Assembly (NCBI RefSeq): GCF_018687355.1
Contig: NZ_CP061288.1
Coordinates: forward strand, 1,936,071 to 2,000,070
Direction: 5' to 3'
Origin: Polynucleobacter sp. VK25
GTDB taxonomy: Bacteria; Pseudomonadota; Gammaproteobacteria; Burkholderiales; Burkholderiaceae
Length of the DNA: 64,000 nt
Shown in pieces: positions 54,298 through 63,997 of the stretch. Every line of letters begins with the position of its first letter. Positions within the stretch are counted from its first letter, which is position 1. The position numbers and the translations under genes are program-made. Under the pieces are notes generated by a model, which had not been told where the DNA came from, did not search any database, and was given only the letters and a program-made list of their open reading frames with translations.

Positions 54298-56970
54298 GTG
54301 GCAACTAAAGCAACTACCAAAAAAAGCATCTCGAAGACTGCCGCCGGGGACCATCCCAAGGCGCTCATCATTGCGGAAAAGCCTTCTGTTGCCAATGACA
54401 TTGCAAAGGCTTTGGGCGGCTTTACGAAATACGAAGATTATTTTGAGAGCGATGAATTTCTAATTTCTTCTGCGGTTGGCCATTTATTAGAAATTGCCGC
54501 CCCCGAAGAATTTGACGTTAAGCGCGGCAAATGGTCCTTCGCAAATTTGCCAGTAGTGCCTCCTTATTTTGATTTGCGCCCAATTGCCAAAACAGAATCA
54601 CGTCTCAAGGTTTTGCAAAAACTGATTAAGCGTAAAGATGTCACTGCACTGATTAATGCTTGTGACGCGGGGCGAGAAGGTGAATTGATTTTCCGCTTGA
54701 TTGCACAACATGCAAAAGCATCGCAATCGATTAAACGTTTATGGCTGCAATCGATGACCCCGGCCGCCATTCGCGAGGGATTTACGAACTTACGCACAGA
54801 TGAAGATATGAAACCACTCGCTGATGCGGCTCGCTGCCGCTCTGAAGCGGACTGGTTGGTCGGCATCAATGGCACGCGTGCCATGACGGCATTTAATAGT
54901 AAGAGCGGTGGTTTCTTCTTAACAACTGTAGGTCGTGTACAGACCCCAACACTATCTATTGTCGTGGAGCGTGAAGAGCTCATTCGCAAGTTCATCTCCA
55001 AAGACTATTGGGAGGTGAAGGCTGAATTTATCGCTGCAGCCGGCATCTATGAAGGCCGTTGGTTCGATCCGAAGTTTAAGAAAGATGTTGCTGAACCTGA
55101 TGCTCGCGAGAATCGCTTATGGAGCGAGGCAGCAGCACAAAGCATTGTGGCTGCATGTCGCGGCAAAAAAGCCAATGTCTCTGAAGAAGCCAAGCCTGCA
55201 ACACAACTTGCCCCCCAATTGTTTGATTTAACAAGCTTGCAACGCGAAGCAAATGCACGCTTTGGTTTCTCTGCAAAAAATACATTGGGTCTTGCACAAG
55301 CCTTATATGAGCGCCACAAAGTATTAACGTATCCGCGTACTGATGCAAAAGCACTGCCAGAGGACTACCTCGATACTGTTAAGCAGACCATGGAGAATCT
55401 TGCTGAGAATTCGCAAGACTATCGTGCTTTTGCTAAGCAAATTCTCAAGGGCGACCCAAAAGATCCAAAAGCTAAAGCAGGCTACGGTTGGGTCAAGCCA
55501 AACAAACGCATTTTTGATAACTCAAAAATTTCTGATCACTTTGCGATCATTCCAACATTAGAAACGCCTAAGAGCTTAAGCGAGCCTGAGGCTAAGCTAT
55601 ATGACTTAGTCGTACGTCGTTTCTTGGCGGTGTTTTATCCTGCTGCAGAATTCCGCGTTACCACTCGCATTACCGAGGTATCTGGACACCACTTCAAGAC
55701 TGAAGGGCGAGTCCTTGTAAATCCAGGCTGGTTAACGGTTTATGGCAAATCTAATCAGGCAGATGATGAGCTAGTTGCAGTTCAAGAGGGCGAGTCGGTA
55801 CAAACGGAATCTATTGCTGCCGTGCCTTTAAAAACAAAGCCGCCTGCACGCTATACAGAAGCAACTTTGCTCTCCGCAATGGAGAGCGCCGGCAAATGGG
55901 TTGATGACGATGAAATGCGTGAAGCTATGGCTGAAAAAGGCTTAGGCACGCCAGCAACACGCGCTGCCATCATCGAAGGCTTGCTCGCAGAAAAATACAT
56001 GGTGCGTGAAGCGCGCGAGCTGATACCAACAGCAAAAGCTTTTCAGTTAATGACTTTGCTCCGCGGTCTAGATGTTGAAGAATTAACGCGTCCTGACTTA
56101 ACTGGTAGTTGGGAAAATAAGCTATCGCTTATCGAGCAAGGCAAGATGAATCGCGATACGTTTATGCAAGAAATTGCACAAATGACTCAACGCATCGTCA
56201 AGCGTGCCAAAGAATATGACAGCGATACCATTCCAGGCGATTACGCCACGATGACCACGCCGTGCCCACACTGTAAGGGTCCTGTTAAAGAAAACTATCG
56301 CCGTTTTGCCTGTGAGAAGTGTGGCTTTACGATCAGTAAAACACCGGGTGGACGTGCATTTGAATACCCTGAAGTAGAAGAGTTGTTGCGCGAGAAAACG
56401 ATCGGACCACTACAAGGATTCCGCAGCAAAATGGGGCGCCCATTCGCTGCCATTATTAAGTTAAGCGAAATTCCAGAAGACGATAAAGATTATCCAAACG
56501 CTGGCTTCAAACTCGAATTTGATTTTGGTAATACACAAGATGATGAAACTGAAGCGGTAGATTTTACAGGTCGACAAGCGCTGGGCGTTTGTCCAAAGTG
56601 CTCTGGCGCAGTGTATGAAGATGGCATGCGTTATGTGTGCGAAAACAATACCGGCCCTAGTAAATCATGTGATTTCAAAACCGGAAAAGTGGTGTTGCAA
56701 CAAGAAGTTTCAGCCGAACAAGTTCAAAAATTATTAAAAGAAGGTAAGACTGATCTTCTAACCAACTTTAAGTCGAACCGCACTGGGCGTGGCTTTAAAG
56801 CCTATTTGGCTTTGGATTCCGCAGGCAAAATTGGTTTTGAATTTGAGGCCAAAGCTCCTAAGGCTGAAGGCGCGGCTCCGGCGAAGAAGCGGGCTGGCGC
56901 TAGTGCGGCGACCAAGTCAGCAGCAAAGCCAAAGCGCGCAAGCAAAGCAAAATCATCTTCTAGTAGCTGA
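54298..56970 (+). CDS. topB: Type IA DNA topoisomerase (TopB/topoisomerase III group)
   Basis: The 890-residue enzyme relaxes or decatenates DNA by single-strand passage. It starts at a GTG at 54298 and has a Toprim domain (KALIIAEKPSVANDIAKAL, then DAGREGEL), the catalytic Tyr345 in LTYPRTDAKALPEDY, and VGRVQTPTLSIVV. Two zinc-ribbon-like units follow (CPHCKGPVKEN...CEKC, and CPKCSGAVYED...CENN), then a Lys/Ala/Ser-rich tail (about 860-890). YPRTDxxxLP and the IAEKPS opening are typical of the topoisomerase III-like group. The last 169 bp overlap the opposite-strand FAD oxidoreductase gene. Confidence 0.9.
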   Translation: MATKATTKKSISKTAAGDHPKALIIAEKPSVANDIAKALGGFTKYEDYFESDEFLISSAVGHLLEIAAPEEFDVKRGKWSFANLPVVPPYFDLRPIAKTESRLKVLQKLIKRKDVTALINACDAGREGELIFRLIAQHAKASQSIKRLWLQSMTPAAIREGFTNLRTDEDMKPLADAARCRSEADWLVGINGTRAMTAFNSKSGGFFLTTVGRVQTPTLSIVVEREELIRKFISKDYWEVKAEFIAAAGIYEGRWFDPKFKKDVAEPDARENRLWSEAAAQSIVAACRGKKANVSEEAKPATQLAPQLFDLTSLQREANARFGFSAKNTLGLAQALYERHKVLTYPRTDAKALPEDYLDTVKQTMENLAENSQDYRAFAKQILKGDPKDPKAKAGYGWVKPNKRIFDNSKISDHFAIIPTLETPKSLSEPEAKLYDLVVRRFLAVFYPAAEFRVTTRITEVSGHHFKTEGRVLVNPGWLTVYGKSNQADDELVAVQEGESVQTESIAAVPLKTKPPARYTEATLLSAMESAGKWVDDDEMREAMAEKGLGTPATRAAIIEGLLAEKYMVREARELIPTAKAFQLMTLLRGLDVEELTRPDLTGSWENKLSLIEQGKMNRDTFMQEIAQMTQRIVKRAKEYDSDTIPGDYATMTTPCPHCKGPVKENYRRFACEKCGFTISKTPGGRAFEYPEVEELLREKTIGPLQGFRSKMGRPFAAIIKLSEIPEDDKDYPNAGFKLEFDFGNTQDDETEAVDFTGRQALGVCPKCSGAVYEDGMRYVCENNTGPSKSCDFKTGKVVLQQEVSAEQVQKLLKEGKTDLLTNFKSNRTGRGFKAYLALDSAGKIGFEFEAKAPKAEGAAPAKKRAGASAATKSAAKPKRASKAKSSSSS

Positions 56971-58031
56971 GCGGTAATTAGCTTGGCCGCTAGGGCGGAC
57001 CATAAAATTCCTCTCGAGCCCAGGGCTGTAGCGAGAAATATTCCTGGGCGCTGAGTGAGCGCGCCAATGATTGGCAAACGATCTCCGGCAACACAGCGAA
57101 CACCAACAAATTCTCCAGTCTTTATTAATGCACGAAGATCGCCTTCTGGATAATTCACTAAACCTCTCGCTTGCTCGCGATTGAAATCATCGCTTGCTTC
57201 TCTTGGAGTGAGATCGTCTTCACCCTCATCAAAACTCGAACCTACAATCCATTCATAGCTGCCGTCTTCAAGCCGCTTGGCAGGCAGACAATACCCATCA
57301 CCGGTGATGCCAACCCGGGGCAACTTTTTAACCCAAGCATCTCCTTCGTTCACCTTGAAAATGCTGAGCTGGCCCCTTACTGGCCTTAAAGGCAAACGAA
57401 TGCCAACACTAGCCATTAATGGCTTGGCCTCTATGGCACAAGCAACAATAACTTTGTTTGCAGTAATGATGGGTTGGTTTGAGGCATCCAATAAACACCA
57501 CTGACTCTCACGCTCTTCTAAGCGTGCAACCCGCACACTCCAAAGACAAGTCAGGCCCTCGCGATCTTGTAGCAACTGCGTACTTGCTTCGAACAAATTT
57601 AAGCCGGCGCCTCGCGGCAACCAAACGCCGCTTTGCTCAATTCCACAAATCTTATTAGCCTCTTGTGCATCCATAGCAATGGCCATATCTTGATCAAGAT
57701 TCAAAGAATGGAGATGCCCAGTCGTTTCAGAGCGATCAAACGTTTTGTCTTTTTTGCTTGGCTGAAATATTCCATGTTGCCCCCAAATATCTTTCCAGCG
57801 GGCTTCTGCAAGCAAGAATGCTATGCGCGTTAGTCGCAATAAACGAGGGGATCCCTTGCCAATATGTGGATGTGCAATGGCATAAGCATGACTTGAGCAA
57901 GCTGTGGCTGGGGATGCGGCGGCATCAACAATGCAAACTGCTTTGCCACGCTCGAGCAACTCATTTGCAATGGTTGCTCCGCAAATGCCTGCCCCAATCA
58001 CCACTATTTCATGGTGTTGGGGTTTGGTCAT
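56802..58031 (-). CDS. FAD-dependent oxidoreductase, MnmC(o)/DadA-like
   Basis: The 409-residue protein has the FAD-binding VIG13AGICG18ATIA and the family end GVRCVAGDRLPIIGAL...FLATALGSRGILWSALAAKLIT, which is closest to the oxidase half of MnmC (cmnm5U tRNA modification). The methyltransferase half of MnmC is absent, so it may be a stand-alone MnmC(o) or an amino-acid oxidase. The last 56 codons lie inside topB on the other strand and are Ala-rich, mirroring the topB tail. The AALAPARF segment still resembles a genuine family C-terminus. Confidence 0.85.
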   Translation of the reverse strand: MTKPQHHEIVVIGAGICGATIANELLERGKAVCIVDAAASPATACSSHAYAIAHPHIGKGSPRLLRLTRIAFLLAEARWKDIWGQHGIFQPSKKDKTFDRSETTGHLHSLNLDQDMAIAMDAQEANKICGIEQSGVWLPRGAGLNLFEASTQLLQDREGLTCLWSVRVARLEERESQWCLLDASNQPIITANKVIVACAIEAKPLMASVGIRLPLRPVRGQLSIFKVNEGDAWVKKLPRVGITGDGYCLPAKRLEDGSYEWIVGSSFDEGEDDLTPREASDDFNREQARGLVNYPEGDLRALIKTGEFVGVRCVAGDRLPIIGALTQRPGIFLATALGSRGILWSALAAKLITAQLLEDDFALLARFGFAADLVAALAPARFFAGAAPSALGALASNSKPILPAESKAK

Positions 58032-58069
58032 TTAAATAAATCTAGATAGATATCGGTGTTGCTGAAAGC

Positions 58070-59935
58070 TTAAGCGTTCAAGCGTTTTTCAATTTTGGTG
58101 CGCATCTCTGCTAATTCCTTAGGCAGGCGCTCACCAAGGTGCTCAAACAACTCTGTATGCAGCTTGAGTTCGTTTTTCCAGTCATCTACCTTAGCGGTAA
58201 TCACTTTCTCAAACTTCTCAAGCGAGAAGTCTAAGCCCTTCCAGTTCATATCACCGTGCTCTGGTGAAATACCAAATACAGTTTCAACGCCTTTTGCAGT
58301 GCCGTCTGCACGGCCCAAGATCCATGCCAGAACGCGCATGTTTTCACCGTATCCAGGCCAAACAAACTTGCCGTCGTCGCCTTTGCGGAACCAGTTCACG
58401 CAATAGATCTTAGGCAATACAGCGCCCTCGGCTTCAAGCTTCTTGCCAATATTGAGCCAATGCTGGAAGTAGTCGCTCATGTTGTAACCAGCAAATGCAA
58501 TCATTGCAAATGGATCACGACGAACAACACCAACTTGACCTGTAATAGCAGCAGTGGTTTCAGAACCCATAGTTGCGGCCATGTAAACACCCTCTACCCA
58601 ATCACGCGCTTCGCTAACGAGGGGCACAGTCGTTGAACGACGACCGCCGAATAAGAATGCATCGATTGGAACGCCTTCTGGGTCATCCCACTTAGGATCA
58701 ACAGCCGGGTTATTTGTGGCTGCCATTGTGAAGCGAGAATTTGCATGAGCGGCTTTACGACCTGCAGCACCATCAGCCGGAGTCCAGTCCTTACCTTGCC
58801 AGTCGATCAAATGCGCTGGCGGTGTATCTGTCAAACCTTCCCACCAAACATCACCATCATCAGTCAAGCCGACGTTTGTAAAGATCACATCTTCATTTAA
58901 TGAGTCGATGCAATTTGGATTTGTTTGGCGGTTTGTTCCAGGAGCAACGCCGAAGTAACCAGACTCAGGGTTAATCGCAAACAAACGGGTTTTACCTGTA
59001 ACAGGGTCCTTACGCGGCTTAATCCATGCAATATCGTCACCAATGGTTGTTACCTTCCAGCCGTCAAATCCTGCTGGTGGAATCATCATTGAGAAATTGG
59101 TTTTGCCACAAGCCGATGGGAACGCTGCAGCTACGTGGTATTTTTTTCCCTCAGGTGATGTAACACCCAAGATCAACATATGCTCTGCGAGCCATCCTTG
59201 CTCACGTCCCATATTGGAAGCAATGCGTAAGGCAAAACATTTTTTACCTAACAATGCATTGCCGCCGTAACCAGAGCCAAATGACCAAATTTCACGAGTT
59301 TCTGGGTAGTGAACAATATATTTGGTTTTGTTGTTTGGCCAAGCCATATCCTTTTCGCCCGGGGTCAAAGGCTTGCCAACTGTGTGAACGCACGGAACAA
59401 ATTCACCATCTGCGCCCAACTGATCAATTACCGCTCTGCCCATGCGGGTCATGAGGCGCATGTTGATCGCTACGTAAGGGCTGTCAGACAACTCAACGCC
59501 AATGTGTGCAATCGGTGAACCGATCGGGCCCATAGAAAACGGTACGACGTACATCGTTCTGCCGCGCATGGAACCATCGAACAATGGCTGTAGAGTGGCA
59601 CGCATTTCTTTTGGTTCAACCCAATTATTAGTTGGGCCAGCATCTTCTTGTTTGGCAGAGCAGATATATGTGCGATCTTCTACGCGCGCAACGTCATCTG
59701 GATCGGATAAAGCCAAGAATGAGTTTTTACGCTTTGCTGGATTGAGGCGCTTAAATACACCTGCTTTAACCAACAATTCACAAAGTTCATCGTACTCAGC
59801 TTGCGAACCATCACACCAACGAATCGCATCAGGCTTTGTGAGAGCGGCAACTTCGCCAACCCACTCAATTAAACGCTTGTTTTTTACGTAAGCCGGCGCA
59901 TTTACATTGATTTGGCCGCTGGTAGTTGAAGTCAT
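58070..59935 (-). CDS. pckG: Phosphoenolpyruvate carboxykinase (GTP)
   Basis: PckG converts oxaloacetate and GTP to PEP and CO2, opening gluconeogenesis. The 621-residue protein has the kinase loop [16 protein letters not shown] with its catalytic cysteine, [20 protein letters not shown] and [14 protein letters not shown], all specific to the GTP class rather than the ATP class. It starts at ATG 59935 with AGGGAAAT upstream and is monocistronic, 38 bp from the FAD oxidoreductase gene. Confidence 0.97.
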   Translation of the reverse strand: MTSTTSGQINVNAPAYVKNKRLIEWVGEVAALTKPDAIRWCDGSQAEYDELCELLVKAGVFKRLNPAKRKNSFLALSDPDDVARVEDRTYICSAKQEDAGPTNNWVEPKEMRATLQPLFDGSMRGRTMYVVPFSMGPIGSPIAHIGVELSDSPYVAINMRLMTRMGRAVIDQLGADGEFVPCVHTVGKPLTPGEKDMAWPNNKTKYIVHYPETREIWSFGSGYGGNALLGKKCFALRIASNMGREQGWLAEHMLILGVTSPEGKKYHVAAAFPSACGKTNFSMMIPPAGFDGWKVTTIGDDIAWIKPRKDPVTGKTRLFAINPESGYFGVAPGTNRQTNPNCIDSLNEDVIFTNVGLTDDGDVWWEGLTDTPPAHLIDWQGKDWTPADGAAGRKAAHANSRFTMAATNNPAVDPKWDDPEGVPIDAFLFGGRRSTTVPLVSEARDWVEGVYMAATMGSETTAAITGQVGVVRRDPFAMIAFAGYNMSDYFQHWLNIGKKLEAEGAVLPKIYCVNWFRKGDDGKFVWPGYGENMRVLAWILGRADGTAKGVETVFGISPEHGDMNWKGLDFSLEKFEKVITAKVDDWKNELKLHTELFEHLGERLPKELAEMRTKIEKRLNA

Positions 59936-60024
59936 ATATTTCCCTATGAAGATTAAATATTTAATCCGACAATTTTAACATTTTGGGTGAATTTTTACCC
60001 CTGGGCCCACACAGCACAAACCCT

Positions 60025-61389
60025 TTACTTGCCAATACAGAATTGACTGAAGATTTTGCCCAAAAGATCGTCTGGAAGCAGTTTTCCAGTAATTTCACCA
60101 AGATGCCTTTGAGCTAAAGAAAGCTCTTCGGCGAATAATTCTAGTGAATTGTTGCCATTTGCGGCGAATTGTTCTGATTTTTCAATATGTTCGGCAGCTC
60201 GCTCTATGCAATCTAAATGCCTTCTACGAGCCAAAATTGCGCCCTCTTGAGGGCCATCCCAACCTACGAGCTCCAGAATCTTCTGTTTTAGCTGCTCTAT
60301 TCCAGCGCCCGTTTTAGCAGAAATCAATAAGGCTTCGCCAGGGACTGTTTTTGATGGCTCTTGGAGCAAATCCGCCTTATTCACGAGCTCAAGGACGGCA
60401 CATTTAGGGGGCAATTCTTTCAAAATCCGGGTTTTTAGGTCATCCTGCTGGGGGTCTGACTGGGCATCAGTTAGAAAAATCACCAAATCGGCCAGGCGGA
60501 TCGAATCCCAAGAACGCTCAATACCTTTTGCCTCTACGACATCTGTTGTATCACGCAGGCCTGCCGTGTCAATGATATGCATTGGTACGCCGTCAATCGT
60601 GATGCTTTCTTTGACCCGATCTCGGGTGGTTCCCGCAATAGGGGTAACAATAGCCACCTCTTCGCCAGCCAAGCGATTAAGCAAAGAGCTTTTTCCAACG
60701 TTCGGCGCACCAGCCAGCACCAGCTGAATGCCATCGCGCAAAATTTTTCCCTGTTTGGCGCCAGCACGTAAGTCTTGTAATTTTTCTTTGACAGCAGCTA
60801 AACGCTGGCGTGCCTGAGCATTTTCCAAAAACTCAATCTCTTCTTCAGGAAAATCTAAAGTCGACTCAACCAATATCCTTAGCTGGGTGATTTCTTCTAT
60901 CAAATTGTTGATGTCATCAGAAAAAGCGCCCTGCAAAGAACGGGCTGCGCCACGGACTGCAGCCTCACTTTGCGCATCGATTAAATCTGCGATTGCCTCG
61001 GCCTGGGTCAAATCAATCTTGTTGTTTAAGTAAGCCCGCAGAGTGAACTCACCCGGCTCAGCAATAACAAGACCCTCACCCTTCCCCAATTGGAGACAGC
61101 GCTTCATTACTAACTCGAGTAGTTGTGGGCCGCCATGACACTGAAGCTCTAAAACATCTTCACCAGTAAATGACGCGGGGCCAACAAAGTAAATTGCAAT
61201 GAGCTGATCAATAGCCTGGCCATGCTCATCACATAGCGTTAAAAGATTCGCCTGTCTTGGGGAAAGTTTTTTTTGAAATAGGGCGCTCGCAAGAGGGCTC
61301 AAATTTTGTCCGCTGATACGTATTACGCCCACGCCGGCCCTGCCTGGCGCAGTTGCGACAGCAATGATGGGCAGCTTTCTTGTCATCAT
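60025..61389 (-). CDS. mnmE: tRNA modification GTPase MnmE
   Basis: MnmE with MnmG builds cmnm5 at U34 of tRNAs. The 454-residue protein has the N-terminal formyl-THF-binding domain with AVATAPGRAGVGVIRISG and GPASFTGEDVLELQCHGG, a G domain (GAPNVGKSSLLNRL, DTAGLRDT, NKAD) and the hallmark C-terminal CIGK. It belongs to the rpmH-rnpA-yidD-yidC-mnmE order near origins. Confidence 0.97.
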   Translation of the reverse strand: MMTRKLPIIAVATAPGRAGVGVIRISGQNLSPLASALFQKKLSPRQANLLTLCDEHGQAIDQLIAIYFVGPASFTGEDVLELQCHGGPQLLELVMKRCLQLGKGEGLVIAEPGEFTLRAYLNNKIDLTQAEAIADLIDAQSEAAVRGAARSLQGAFSDDINNLIEEITQLRILVESTLDFPEEEIEFLENAQARQRLAAVKEKLQDLRAGAKQGKILRDGIQLVLAGAPNVGKSSLLNRLAGEEVAIVTPIAGTTRDRVKESITIDGVPMHIIDTAGLRDTTDVVEAKGIERSWDSIRLADLVIFLTDAQSDPQQDDLKTRILKELPPKCAVLELVNKADLLQEPSKTVPGEALLISAKTGAGIEQLKQKILELVGWDGPQEGAILARRRHLDCIERAAEHIEKSEQFAANGNNSLELFAEELSLAQRHLGEITGKLLPDDLLGKIFSQFCIGK

Positions 61390-61428
61390 TGCTATCTTCT
61401 TATTGCAAGCTTTTATGCGGCACGCAAA

Positions 61429-63099
61429 TTACTTAGCGGGCTTTTTTCCAAACATTTGATTAATCTGCCACTGCTGTGCAATTGACAATAGATTGTTTAC
61501 CACCCAGTACAAAACCAAGCCGGCAGGGAAAAAGAAGAACATGACCGAGAAAACAATCGGCATATACATCATGACTTTTGCCTGAATTGGGTCCGGTGGT
61601 GTTGGGTTCAACTTAGTTTGTACAAACATCGAAACAGCCATGATGACCGGCAAAATGTAATACGGGTCTGGCACTGAGAGGTCGTGAATCCACAAAACCC
61701 ATGGCGCGCCACGCATTTCAACGGATGACAACAAAACCCAATACAGGGAAATAAATACTGGAATCTGAATGACTACAGGCAAGCAACCGCCCAATGGGTT
61801 GATCTTTTCCTTGCGATACATCTCCATCATGGCTTGATTCAGTTTTTGTGGCTCGCCCTTGTACTGCTCTTTCATGGCAACCAAGCGTGGCTGCACTTCC
61901 TTCATGCGCGCCATAGATTTGTAGCTAGCGGCAGAAAGGGGGAAGAACACCAACTTAATCAAGATGGTCAATAGAATGATTGACCAACCCCAGTTGCCAA
62001 CGTAAGAGTGGATGTTATCCAAGAGCCAGAAAATAGGTTTAGCAAGGATAGTTAAATAGCCGTAGTCTTTTAATAACTCAAATCCAGGGGCAATCGTTTC
62101 TAAAACACGCTCTTCTTGTGGGCCTACAAATAATTTAGCCTTTTCAACAACTGTAGAGCCAGAAGCCATCACCCCAAGCGGAGTTTGCATACCAATTCGA
62201 TACAAGTTGTTATCGATTCTGCCCGCATAAATATCGCGCGCAACCTTATCGCCCGGAATCCATGCGCTTGCAAAGTAGTGCTGAACCATTGCAATCCAAG
62301 CAGGCTCCCCAGCAGCAACCTGTGTTGGAATGGTGATCTTGTTTTTATCGATTGCTGTGAATTCCAGCTTATTAAATTTTTCTTTATCGGTATAGGCCGC
62401 GGGCCCTGTAAAGGTGCTCGCGGAGAAGGCGCCGCCGAAGGGGCCAATTTTTTGCTCTTGCGAAGCATCGCGCACAATTTCTGTGTAAAGAACTAGTGGA
62501 TTTGGATTGTTACTGCTTTGGGTTACGCGGTGCCCAACATCCACAACATAGCTGCCGGGATTAAGCATGAATGTTTTTTCTAACTTCACGCCGTTGCGCT
62601 CGCTAGCAAAAACAGCAAATGGTCTACCAGATCCATCTTTGCCAGACTGAATTAATTTAAATGGACTTGTGTGGTTTGGAAGATCGCTGTTTAAAGAAAT
62701 CAAACCGGAACGTGCAAAATATTTATGTGTTGGTGTGTATTGAAATAGCTCAACCGGTTTATTTTCTGCGGTTAAGGCTTTCAGCAATTTCGCATCAATA
62801 ACATTTGCGCCACTTGTGCTGATCTCTAAAACGAGAACATCGTTTTGTAGGGTGAATTTTTCTGCGCCCTCTATTGCGCCACTATTAACAGCTGGCGTGG
62901 CCGCTACAACTGGAGCGCCCGATATTTGAGCGGGGACATCAACCTTATTTACTGCCGCAGCCTTGTCGGCTGGCGCTGAAACACTCGCTGGGGCGCCGCC
63001 AAACAAGGATGGCTTGCCTTCATGAACCTGCCAATTGTTGTAGAGCATGAGACCCGACATCGAGAATACTGCCCAAAGAATTGTTTTTTTAAAGTCCAT
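61429..63099 (-). CDS. yidC: Membrane protein insertase YidC
   Basis: YidC inserts and folds inner-membrane proteins. The 556-residue protein has an N-terminal helix (about 5-20), an Ala/Pro-rich linker, the large periplasmic beta domain (about 70-330) and the conserved insertase core with PLSAASYKSMARMKEVQPRL, NPLGGCLPVVIQIPVFISLY and the terminal FFPAGLVLYWVVNN. The cytoplasmic tail is short. It lies 15 bp after yidD. Confidence 0.97.
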   Translation of the reverse strand: MDFKKTILWAVFSMSGLMLYNNWQVHEGKPSLFGGAPASVSAPADKAAAVNKVDVPAQISGAPVVAATPAVNSGAIEGAEKFTLQNDVLVLEISTSGANVIDAKLLKALTAENKPVELFQYTPTHKYFARSGLISLNSDLPNHTSPFKLIQSGKDGSGRPFAVFASERNGVKLEKTFMLNPGSYVVDVGHRVTQSSNNPNPLVLYTEIVRDASQEQKIGPFGGAFSASTFTGPAAYTDKEKFNKLEFTAIDKNKITIPTQVAAGEPAWIAMVQHYFASAWIPGDKVARDIYAGRIDNNLYRIGMQTPLGVMASGSTVVEKAKLFVGPQEERVLETIAPGFELLKDYGYLTILAKPIFWLLDNIHSYVGNWGWSIILLTILIKLVFFPLSAASYKSMARMKEVQPRLVAMKEQYKGEPQKLNQAMMEMYRKEKINPLGGCLPVVIQIPVFISLYWVLLSSVEMRGAPWVLWIHDLSVPDPYYILPVIMAVSMFVQTKLNPTPPDPIQAKVMMYMPIVFSVMFFFFPAGLVLYWVVNNLLSIAQQWQINQMFGKKPAK

Positions 63100-63114
63100 T
63101 TACGTTCACTTAAG

Positions 63115-63348
63115 TTAATGTTTTGTATCTTTTAACGCAGGATCATAACCGCCGTGTGACCATGGGTTACAGCGCAAAATGCGCCACACCGTCAGCCTAA
63201 AGCTTTTAATGAATCCGTAATGACTAAAGCAGTCACAAGCATATTGCGAACAACTGGGCACATATTTGCAGTGCATACCCAAATACGGGCTTAAGGTTAG
63301 TTGATATATTTTTACCAGCCTTATTGCCACAGTATTTAAAACACGCAC
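63115..63348 (-). CDS. yidD: Membrane protein insertion efficiency factor YidD
   Basis: The 77-residue protein has the YidD core LTLSPYLGMHCKYVPSCSQY, FSHYGFIKSFRLTVWRIL and RCNPWSHGGYDP. I place the start at GTG 63348 (MRVLNTVAIRLVKIYQ), 1 nt after the rnpA TAA; the frame is open much further upstream but within rnpA. It probably assists YidC-mediated insertion. Confidence 0.92.
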   Translation of the reverse strand: MRVLNTVAIRLVKIYQLTLSPYLGMHCKYVPSCSQYACDCFSHYGFIKSFRLTVWRILRCNPWSHGGYDPALKDTKH

Positions 63349-63349
63349 C

Positions 63350-63667
63350 TTAAAGCAGCCCCGAAATCTGGGAGCGCAAAGTTTCTTTTTCTTTTTTTCT
63401 AAGCCTGCCACGAGTCTCGCGACCAATTGGTTTTTTGAGCTTAACCACGACATCTTTATCCAATGTGTTGGCTTGAGCTGCCCAAACCAATTCGCGGATC
63501 ATCCGCTTTAGGCGATTTCGATCTACCGCTCTTTTGGCTAACTTTTTTGCTACTGCAACACCCAAGTCGGGCTTAACACCCTCTTGTGTTGATGCAATAT
63601 ACATACCCCAATACAAACTTGTCTTGGGGCGTGCTTTTAGTAATTCAGAAATCCTTGCGCTATTCAA
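63350..63667 (-). CDS. rnpA: Ribonuclease P protein component
   Basis: RnpA helps the RNase P RNA mature tRNA 5' ends. The 105-residue protein has the diagnostic KKLAKRAVDRNRLKRMIRE. The N-terminus is short for the family. TTG at 63667 is the first start after an in-frame TAG, and no ATG is available. It lies 8 bp after rpmH. Confidence 0.94.
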   Translation of the reverse strand: MNSARISELLKARPKTSLYWGMYIASTQEGVKPDLGVAVAKKLAKRAVDRNRLKRMIRELVWAAQANTLDKDVVVKLKKPIGRETRGRLRKKEKETLRSQISGLL

Positions 63668-63675
63668 TGGCTAAA

Positions 63676-63810
63676 TTAAACAGCCAAACGCTTGCGGCCT
63701 TTTGCGCGGCGTGCATTTAAAACTGCGCGTCCACTTTTGGTTTTCATGCGAATGCGGAAGCCATGTGTGCGCTTGCGACGGGTTACTGAGGGTTGGTAAG
63801 TTCTTTTCAT
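63676..63810 (-). CDS. rpmH: 50S ribosomal protein L34
   Basis: The 44-residue product begins [20 protein letters not shown] and ends [11 protein letters not shown], unmistakable L34. It starts at ATG 63810 with AGGGAT upstream, and the stop is at 63676-63678. It is the first gene of the origin-proximal operon leading into rnpA, yidD, yidC and mnmE. Confidence 0.98.
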
Positions 63811-63833
63811 GTTCGATCCCTGGAAAACCAAGT

Positions 63834-63862
63834 ATTTTCCTTGTTGCAGAGCAAAAGGTCAA
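63834..63862 (-). promoter_or_regulatory. Promoter of the rpmH operon
   Basis: On the reverse strand TTGACC (63862-63857) and GAAAAT (63839-63834) have an exact 17-bp spacer, 23 bp before the rpmH ATG. The resulting leader would be about 17 nt. Confidence 0.7.
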
Positions 63863-63884
63863 TCCATCTCGATGAATATGTAGG

Positions 63885-63997
63885 TGTTTTTCTCTATTTT
63901 TTGTTAATTTTCCCTTAAATCATTAATTTAAATAGAGTTTTTCTTATTATTCACAAGTTATCCACAGCTTTTCCACGTTTTTCTTGCTTGTGGATAA
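63885..63997. other. oriC: oriC-like region: AT-rich stretch and DnaA boxes between rpmH and (presumably) dnaA
   Basis: DnaA boxes are seen as TTATTCACA (63947-63955), TTATCCACA (63958-63966) and inverted TGTGGATAA (63989-63997), with a weaker TTTTCCACG between them. To the left is an AT-rich stretch (about 63885-63945) that could be the unwinding element. The position beside rpmH and the box cluster fit the chromosomal origin or the dnaA promoter; dnaA itself is outside the window. Confidence 0.8.
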
